Part shown: one piece after another, positions 59,137 to 64,000 of the stretch
Position numbering within the stretch: position 1 is the first letter of the stretch
Layout of the letters: each line of letters opens with the position of its first letter
Assembly (NCBI GenBank): GCA_964442075.1
Contig: CAYTWH010000003.1
Span: 62,001-126,000 of the forward strand
Reading direction: 5' to 3'
Length of the DNA: 64,000 nucleotides
Source: CAYTAU01 sp964442075
Lineage (GTDB): Bacteria; Bacteroidota; Bacteroidia; Bacteroidales; CAYTAU01
Made by a program: the position numbers and the translations under genes
Notes under the pieces: model-generated
What the model saw: only the letters and a program-made list of their open reading frames with translations
Database searches by the model: none
What the model was told of the DNA's origin: nothing

Positions 59137-61293
59137 TCAATCTATTGCAATTAAATTAACAATTACTACTCCCATGCGTTTTAAATGTTCTCTCGAAACA
59201 TTACTCTTATTCAGCATTTTAACGTCTTTAATAAATAATAATTTTGCTATTAGATCTTTTTCTTTTTTTAGTTTTGGTTGTTTACTTCTAAATTTGAGTA
59301 ATAAAAAATCTTGATTATATTTTTTATATTTTACCGGAACATCCAATTGTATTAGAAACCAATTTTTTTCAGTTTTACGTTTTTTAAAACTCCATATTAA
59401 TTCATTATGAACCATAATCCTATCTATTATTTCTCCCCTAATCGGTTCTGATAACACTTCTCCTAAAATATTACTTTGATAATAGCTTTCAATTTGTATT
59501 CTATATCCTACAAAATTTAAAGGATAAGTTTTAAATAAGAACGGATTAATTCTATAATCTATTATGTTCCAATGTTTTTTCACAAGGTCAAATCTACTTA
59601 ATCTTGTAGAAAGAAATAGTATTAAAATACTTCCCGTTGCTGATGTTTCAATAAAAGCATTATTTGCAGCATTAGCACCATATATCCATCCAATTGTAAT
59701 ATATTCAAATATGAGAATTCCGGTAAGAGAAGTAACAAGGTAGAATTGCAGCTTATCCGATTTCATTTTAATATGGTAATCAAAAAACTTCGAATTATTA
59801 AGAGCATTATTGATAAATGTTACCCATACTTTTATACAAAACAAATAAAATAAAACGAAAATAAATTGTAAGTTGTATATTAACAAAAAGTTATATGTGC
59901 CATGAACAAGTGATGCTATTAGAAAATATAAAATAAAAGCAAGCATATAGTTCATTTTCTTTTTATATTTTGCTAATATTAATCCATAAGCAATTATTGA
60001 AGAATTTACCATGTGTCCAACAACCGATATTAAAGCTCTACCATGCACTATGTGTAATGAAGCTGTTTCAAAATATATTAAGTTTTCTATAAGGGCAAAC
60101 CCTAATGCAGCAGTGGAGGCAAATAAAATGTAATCATAAGGTTCGTTAATAATTTTTGTAAAAAATAACAATAATAATAATGGTAAAATTTTGAAAATTT
60201 CTTCAATTGCCCCGTTAATTAATGTTGTATATGCAAAATCATTTAAAATATTTCCGTTTATATTAAAATCAAAATAATGCCTTATTACTGTAGAAAAGAA
60301 GTTAGAACCTGCACTAAATATTATTCCTAAAAATAAAATCATTATTAAATGATGCCATTTTTCAGGTTCATAAATATCAATTCGTTTAATATAATATAAC
60401 CAGGTTATGCATATAAGAAGAGCTGCTATTAAACCAATAATATCTGTTCTGTTATATATTATTTTTATATAGTTTTCAACAAACCCAATTAGGTTAAAAT
60501 TAATTGCATAAATATTTTTTAAATCATAATTGGAAATATGTCGTTTTAAGTTTGGGTTGATAATAAAAGGCTTAATTTTATTATATTCTTTTTCTTTTAT
60601 AAAAAGCTTAACAAGAGTTGAAATGGCTTCTTCATTATATCCATTTGGTGTTTTTATTTCTTTTAGAAAGTATTTTTTAGCACGTTCATAATTTTTAACT
60701 GCAAAATATGATTTTCCAATAATGTGGTTTTTATACCTATAGTTTTTAGATTCTGATTGACGTAATTCCCATATTGCTTTTGAAAATTTATTTATTTTAA
60801 ATAAACAATATGCATGTCCAACTATGCCTATTTGTTTAATTGTATCGTTATTATATAATTTAAGATAATTATATAATTGAAAAATATCATTATCATTTCG
60901 TAAAATGAATGTATTGTTTTTTTTATATTGTTTAGCTTGTTTAAAATGCCAATTAATGTAATTATAATGAAGATCAATATTTTTGAAATCTTTGTTTAAT
61001 AAATCCTCATATCCCGATTTCACCATTGATGGCAAATTTCTTTTTGTTCCATATTTAATTTTTTTATATGGGTCTTCAAATTGAGGCTCTGTTAAAAATA
61101 TATTAACAACAAAAAATGATGTTGTAATTAAAATTAAAACAATAATAATTGACTTGTGTCTAAATGGATTGAAAAAGTTTGATTTATCACTATTTTTTTT
61201 ATATTTAGATTTTAAATATCCTGGTAAATATGCAAAAATAGCAACAGGGAAAATAATAGATATTAATAAAAATATGATTTTAAATATACCCAT
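59137..61293 (-). CDS. PrsW-family intramembrane protease with TPR-like N-terminal region
   Basis: Residues 1-25 and 46-68 are membrane helices. The next 180 residues (about 85-270) hold TPR-like repeats (AYCLFKINKFSKAIWELRQSE, KSYFAVKNYERAKKYFLKEI). The C-terminal half (about 285-560) has eight or so membrane helices with PrsW motifs: the Glu pair in INGAIEEIFKILPLL, ALGFALIENLIYF with Glu-Asn, and later His residues in HIVHGRALISVVGHMVNS and LVHGTYN. PrsW proteases cleave anti-sigma factors inside the membrane. It lies downstream from the sigma gene in divergent distance (110 bp upstream of its start), so a link to the neighbouring sigma/anti-sigma pair is tempting but unproved. Confidence 0.87.
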   Translation of the reverse strand: MGIFKIIFLLISIIFPVAIFAYLPGYLKSKYKKNSDKSNFFNPFRHKSIIIVLILITTSFFVVNIFLTEPQFEDPYKKIKYGTKRNLPSMVKSGYEDLLNKDFKNIDLHYNYINWHFKQAKQYKKNNTFILRNDNDIFQLYNYLKLYNNDTIKQIGIVGHAYCLFKINKFSKAIWELRQSESKNYRYKNHIIGKSYFAVKNYERAKKYFLKEIKTPNGYNEEAISTLVKLFIKEKEYNKIKPFIINPNLKRHISNYDLKNIYAINFNLIGFVENYIKIIYNRTDIIGLIAALLICITWLYYIKRIDIYEPEKWHHLIMILFLGIIFSAGSNFFSTVIRHYFDFNINGNILNDFAYTTLINGAIEEIFKILPLLLLLFFTKIINEPYDYILFASTAALGFALIENLIYFETASLHIVHGRALISVVGHMVNSSIIAYGLILAKYKKKMNYMLAFILYFLIASLVHGTYNFLLIYNLQFIFVLFYLFCIKVWVTFINNALNNSKFFDYHIKMKSDKLQFYLVTSLTGILIFEYITIGWIYGANAANNAFIETSATGSILILFLSTRLSRFDLVKKHWNIIDYRINPFLFKTYPLNFVGYRIQIESYYQSNILGEVLSEPIRGEIIDRIMVHNELIWSFKKRKTEKNWFLIQLDVPVKYKKYNQDFLLLKFRSKQPKLKKEKDLIAKLLFIKDVKMLNKSNVSREHLKRMGVVIVNLIAID

Positions 61294-61390
61294 TTCTAAA
61301 TCATCGAATTTTTATGTTCTTTCAAAAATATTAAAAAAATAAGTATTTTATATTAAAATTTAGTATTTTCAAACTTTAAAAAATATATTC

Positions 61391-61789
61391 TTGAAAAGAA
61401 TGAAAAATCTGATGACAGTTATTGCGCTCACTATCTTGTTGTTGTCGTGCAAAAAAGATGTTTGTGATGTAAATCCTAATTTTAAGGGAAATTGGATAGG
61501 AAAAGATGGTGAATATTCTTACGAGTTTAATATTGAAGATAACAGTAAAGGTTATTTTAAGGTATATTTAGATAGTGAAATTGATAAAGAACATAATGGG
61601 ATCTTGCGATTAGAAAATGAAAGATTAGTAATGAGTGGATTATATAAATTTACTGTTATTACAGAACCTCAACAACTTGATTCTTCAATTACTTTTATTT
61701 TGCACGATTACGAATATCCTGTTACTTGGAAAATGGAATTAAAAACTCCTAATCACTGGGGAGGCAGTGAAGTGGTTTATTACAAATAA
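61391..61789 (+). CDS. Small hypothetical lipoprotein
   Basis: A lipoprotein signal (MKNLMTVIALTILLLSCKKD) with Cys at about residue 20 is followed by a 110-residue beta-rich domain: FKGNWIGKDGEYSYEFNIED, GILRLENERLVMSGLYKFTVI and ITFILHDYEYPVTWKMEL. The pattern resembles a lipocalin-like or META-like sandwich, but no family is firm. It is alone on the plus strand, divergent from the PrsW gene. Confidence 0.75.
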   Translation: MKRMKNLMTVIALTILLLSCKKDVCDVNPNFKGNWIGKDGEYSYEFNIEDNSKGYFKVYLDSEIDKEHNGILRLENERLVMSGLYKFTVITEPQQLDSSITFILHDYEYPVTWKMELKTPNHWGGSEVVYYK

Positions 61790-61818
61790 TTTGAATAACT
61801 AAAATACTTAAAATTACT

Positions 61819-61856
61819 GTAAGCGTTCACAGTCCCGAATACTTGGGGTAAATTAC
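61819..61856. repeat. GC-rich intergenic fragment with GTAAGCGTTCAC
   Basis: GTAAGCGTTCACAGTCCCGA and ATACTTGGGG form a compact block richer in G and C than the surrounding gap; GTAA and TTAC are at its ends. It may fold, but no firm stem is present. It has no second copy here. Confidence 0.3.
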
Positions 61857-61884
61857 AAGCATTTAATTTTAGGAACTTTAGTCA

Positions 61885-61917
61885 TTTGTGTAATTACAGA
61901 TAAAATTTGTAATTTTA
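61885..61917 (+). promoter_or_regulatory. Candidate promoter of the YihY/BrkB gene
   Basis: TTTG (61885-61888), 21 bases, then TAATTTTA (61910-61917), a near match to the -33/-7 pattern, 39 nt before the ATG. Confidence 0.45.
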
Positions 61918-61956
61918 GCACGAGTTTTTTATAAAAATTTAAGAATAATTTAAACT

Positions 61957-63282
61957 ATGACTATTGTTGGCAAAATAATAAGATATATTAAAGAGGATAT
62001 ATGGAAAATACCAACTAAACATCTTCCTAAAAAGAAAACATTTTTCATCAAACAATTAAGAATAATCCTACTCGCTTTTCGAGGCTTTGATGAAGATAAA
62101 TGTAATTTACGTGCATCTGCATTAACCTTTTATTCTGTTTTATCAATAGTTCCTATTATTGCAATGATATTTGCTATTGCAAAGGGTTTTGGTTTTGAAC
62201 AAAGCCTGGAACAAAAGCTAATTGAAAGTTTTGAAGGACAAGAAGAAGTAATGAACTGGATACTTACTTTTGCCCAATCGATGCTGGAAAATACTAAGGG
62301 AGGAATAATTGCAGGAATTGGTATAATAATATTGTTTTGGTCAATATTAAAAGTTCTTGGAAACATTGAGAAATCATTTAACGAAATTTGGGAAATAAAA
62401 AAATCGAGAGCATTTATCAGAAAATTTACCGATTATATTGCAATATTAATTTTTGCTCCAATATTTATTGTTTTATCAAGTAGTGTAACTGTTTTTATTT
62501 CTGCTTATTTAAAAGATATTTCTGCAAGTACGAAAATTTCCACTTACGTTACTCCCTTACTTGGATTTGTTATGAAATTAACACCTTATTTTTTAATATC
62601 TCTATTGTTAACTTTTCTGTATATGGTTATGCCAAATACAAAAGTGAAATTTAAATCGGCTTTAATTGCAGGAATAGTTGCAGGGATTCTGTTTCAATTA
62701 ACACAATGGGGTTATGTAAATTTTCAAGTAGGCGTTGCAAAATATAATGCAATCTATGGAAGTTTTGCAGCTTTACCTTTATTTTTGATATGGATGCAGT
62801 TAAGTTGGTTGATAGTTTTATTTGGAGCGGAGTTATCTTTTGCAAATCAGAATGTTAACAGATACGAATTTGAAGTTGACGTAAGACATATAAGCCATAA
62901 CAATAAAATCATTATTTCATTACTAATAGTTAATCTAGTAATTAAAAATTTTGAAAAAGGAGAAAAAGCCTTCAATGCAGAACATATTATTGAAAAGCTT
63001 GAAATACCTACACGACTAGCAAATTCATTATTATACGAGTTAGTCGAAAGTGGAGTTTTGTCTGAAATTAATACCAAACATTACAACGATTGTGCATATC
63101 AACCGGGCAAGGATATTAATAAACTTACCATCAATAAAGTAATTGAAAAATTGAATTCATATTCTGAATGCGAAACACCTTTTCCTTCTGTAAGCGAAAT
63201 GGACACACTTACAAAATCATTTACTGCATTTAAAGAGTTATTAGATAATTCTGCAGATAATAAATTGTTAAAAGACTTATAA
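61957..63282 (+). CDS. YihY/virulence factor BrkB family membrane protein
   Basis: A multi-pass inner-membrane protein with six predicted helices between residues 45 and 300. It has the family start ASALTFYSVLSIVPIIAMIFA, then IILFWSILKVLGNIEKSFNEIWEIKKSR, and the closing block YNAIYGSFAALPLFLIWMQLSWLIVLFGAELSFA (in pieces). The last 140 residues are cytoplasmic and resemble a winged-helix tail (HIIEKLEIPTRLANSLLYELVESGVLSE) that occurs in many Bacteroidota members. The function of the family is not established. Confidence 0.92.
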   Translation: MTIVGKIIRYIKEDIWKIPTKHLPKKKTFFIKQLRIILLAFRGFDEDKCNLRASALTFYSVLSIVPIIAMIFAIAKGFGFEQSLEQKLIESFEGQEEVMNWILTFAQSMLENTKGGIIAGIGIIILFWSILKVLGNIEKSFNEIWEIKKSRAFIRKFTDYIAILIFAPIFIVLSSSVTVFISAYLKDISASTKISTYVTPLLGFVMKLTPYFLISLLLTFLYMVMPNTKVKFKSALIAGIVAGILFQLTQWGYVNFQVGVAKYNAIYGSFAALPLFLIWMQLSWLIVLFGAELSFANQNVNRYEFEVDVRHISHNNKIIISLLIVNLVIKNFEKGEKAFNAEHIIEKLEIPTRLANSLLYELVESGVLSEINTKHYNDCAYQPGKDINKLTINKVIEKLNSYSECETPFPSVSEMDTLTKSFTAFKELLDNSADNKLLKDL

Positions 63283-63283
63283 T

Positions 63284-63727
63284 TTAAAAAATTAAATGTT
63301 GTTTTTGTTTCTCTTTTAGGTCACTGGCTTTAATTTCAAATACAGAAATAATTTCCGATAAAGATTTAATTTTATTAATAAAATTAATTATTTCATTAAA
63401 ATTATTCTCAAAATCAATTTTAAATAAGAAATCAATATTTTTAAATTGATTAAGCAAAACACCATTTTCACACTTGTTAGATATTAGATTATATGTTATC
63501 ATTAAATCGTTATCCAAATATGTATGAACAGTAAAAGATTTAATAATATATTCTTTATTAGTATTTATTTCAAGATTTTTTGATTTTGACAGTTCTATTC
63601 CCAACAACTTATTAATTTCCCAACTAATCTTATAATCCTTTTCCTGTGTTACTATTCCTATAAGTGAAAAATTATATTCAGTTTGTAAAAAAAGTTTATG
63701 TGTTCTTTTTTTCATTTTTATGTACAT
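63284..63727 (-). CDS. IPExxxVDY-family-like protein
   Basis: A 147-residue soluble protein. FSLIGIVTQEKDYKISWEINKLLGIEL and the following acidic part resemble the small Bacteroidota family named after an IPExxxVDY motif; here the motif position reads LNQFKNIDF, so it has diverged. No catalytic residues are evident. The gene is convergent with the YihY gene (stops 1 nt apart). Function unknown; assignment is by recall of the family pattern. Confidence 0.6.
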   Translation of the reverse strand: MYIKMKKRTHKLFLQTEYNFSLIGIVTQEKDYKISWEINKLLGIELSKSKNLEINTNKEYIIKSFTVHTYLDNDLMITYNLISNKCENGVLLNQFKNIDFLFKIDFENNFNEIINFINKIKSLSEIISVFEIKASDLKEKQKQHLIF

Positions 63728-63938
63728 TTCATTAGTATAAAATTAGATATTTTTTTGAATATTTTGAACTATTTTTTTGTTTTTTTACTAAAAACCCAAG
63801 TTCTTAAAAAGAAACCTAAGATTTATTATTTCAATTATTTCAATTTTTTCAATATATTTTATATCTAAATAATTTCTTATTAAAAATAAAAAAACTCTAC
63901 AATGAAGAATTGTATGCTTATTTGCTACAAAAAGATAT

Positions 63939-63946
63939 TACATTTG
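63939..63946 (+). promoter_or_regulatory. -7 box ahead of the gene at the window edge
   Basis: TACATTTG matches TAnnTTTG and lies 27 nt before the ATG at 63974. The rest of the 246-bp gap from 63728 is AT-rich and shows nothing else. Confidence 0.45.
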
Positions 63947-63973
63947 TATATTAGGTTTCTAAATATTCTTTTT

Positions 63974-64000
63974 ATGAAAACAATATATATATTATTATTT
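63974..64000 (+). CDS. Start of a gene cut by the window edge, probably exported
   Basis: ATG followed by codons for MKTIYILLF, the typical beginning of a signal peptide, runs to the window end. Nothing more can be said of the product. Confidence 0.5.

Noticed and set aside
1..64000. tRNA, rRNA or riboswitch genes
   Set aside because: I read the intergenic stretches for cloverleaf arms and conserved riboswitch cores and saw none; a covariance-model scan would be needed to exclude small RNAs.

Overview
This is an AT-rich chromosomal window from a member of the Bacteroidota. The assignment rests on several kinds of evidence. Five secreted proteins end in type IX secretion (T9SS) C-terminal sorting domains. 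TAnnTTTG-type -7 promoter boxes recur, and Shine-Dalgarno sites are largely absent. DUF1573, DUF5916 and IPExxxVDY-like families, a FecR-style sigma/anti-sigma pair and a TonB-dependent receptor are present. A futalosine hydrolase suggests menaquinone synthesis by the futalosine route. I saw no rRNA, tRNA, CRISPR array, phage or intact insertion sequence. Genus cannot be read from the sequence.

Layout. 0-13 kb: thymidylate synthase, a broken thioredoxin remnant, a TlpA-like T9SS protein, a sugar-nucleotide transferase with two secreted proteins, an alkyl-base DNA glycosylase, an M23/LysM endopeptidase, repeat cassette A (8.0-9.25 kb), a PKD/T9SS protein, nitronate monooxygenase and a membrane LytTR regulator. 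13-25 kb: a chaperone and stress block (htpG, SPFH protein, universal stress protein, dnaK, grpE, dnaJ) with mqnB and mnmA. 25-30 kb: repeat cassette C with an AlbA_2-domain gene, DUF1573 and an M3 peptidase. 30-35 kb: an amino-acid island (aspartate kinase, aspartate-semialdehyde dehydrogenase, an Lrp regulator, and a divergent Cys/Met-type lyase). 35-46 kb: TonB receptor, DksA/TraR protein, DUF5916, a Smr/radical SAM/aminotransferase operon and a yicC-gmk-nadD operon. 46-51 kb: a thioredoxin-type redox cluster with a decayed thioredoxin reductase, a Crp/Fnr regulator, a MogA-type protein and a prolyl oligopeptidase. 51-54 kb: repeat cassette B and an rsmI gene with an in-frame stop. 54-64 kb: a PGRP-type amidase exported by T9SS, an ECF sigma factor with a partner that carries a type-B sorting domain, a TPR-PrsW protein, a BrkB/YihY protein and small hypothetical proteins.

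The most unusual structure is a set of three cassettes, at about 8.15-9.25 kb, 24.84-25.70 kb and 52.07-52.99 kb. Each has a tandem array of roughly 21-bp units immediately upstream of a small helical protein gene, which is followed by a near-identical GGAGA-type hairpin terminator. The proteins of A and B are collinear paralogues with an FN3-like C-terminus. Cassette C encodes a different small helical protein. A motif (TACACTTTCGTGATA) precedes the arrays of A and C and recurs alone near 8.0, 30.3 and 34.8 kb. A composite two-hairpin element is shared by C and a gene-less site at 30.4 kb. A second coherent signal is a shared promoter architecture of htpG, dnaK and grpE that resembles sigma-54 spacing.
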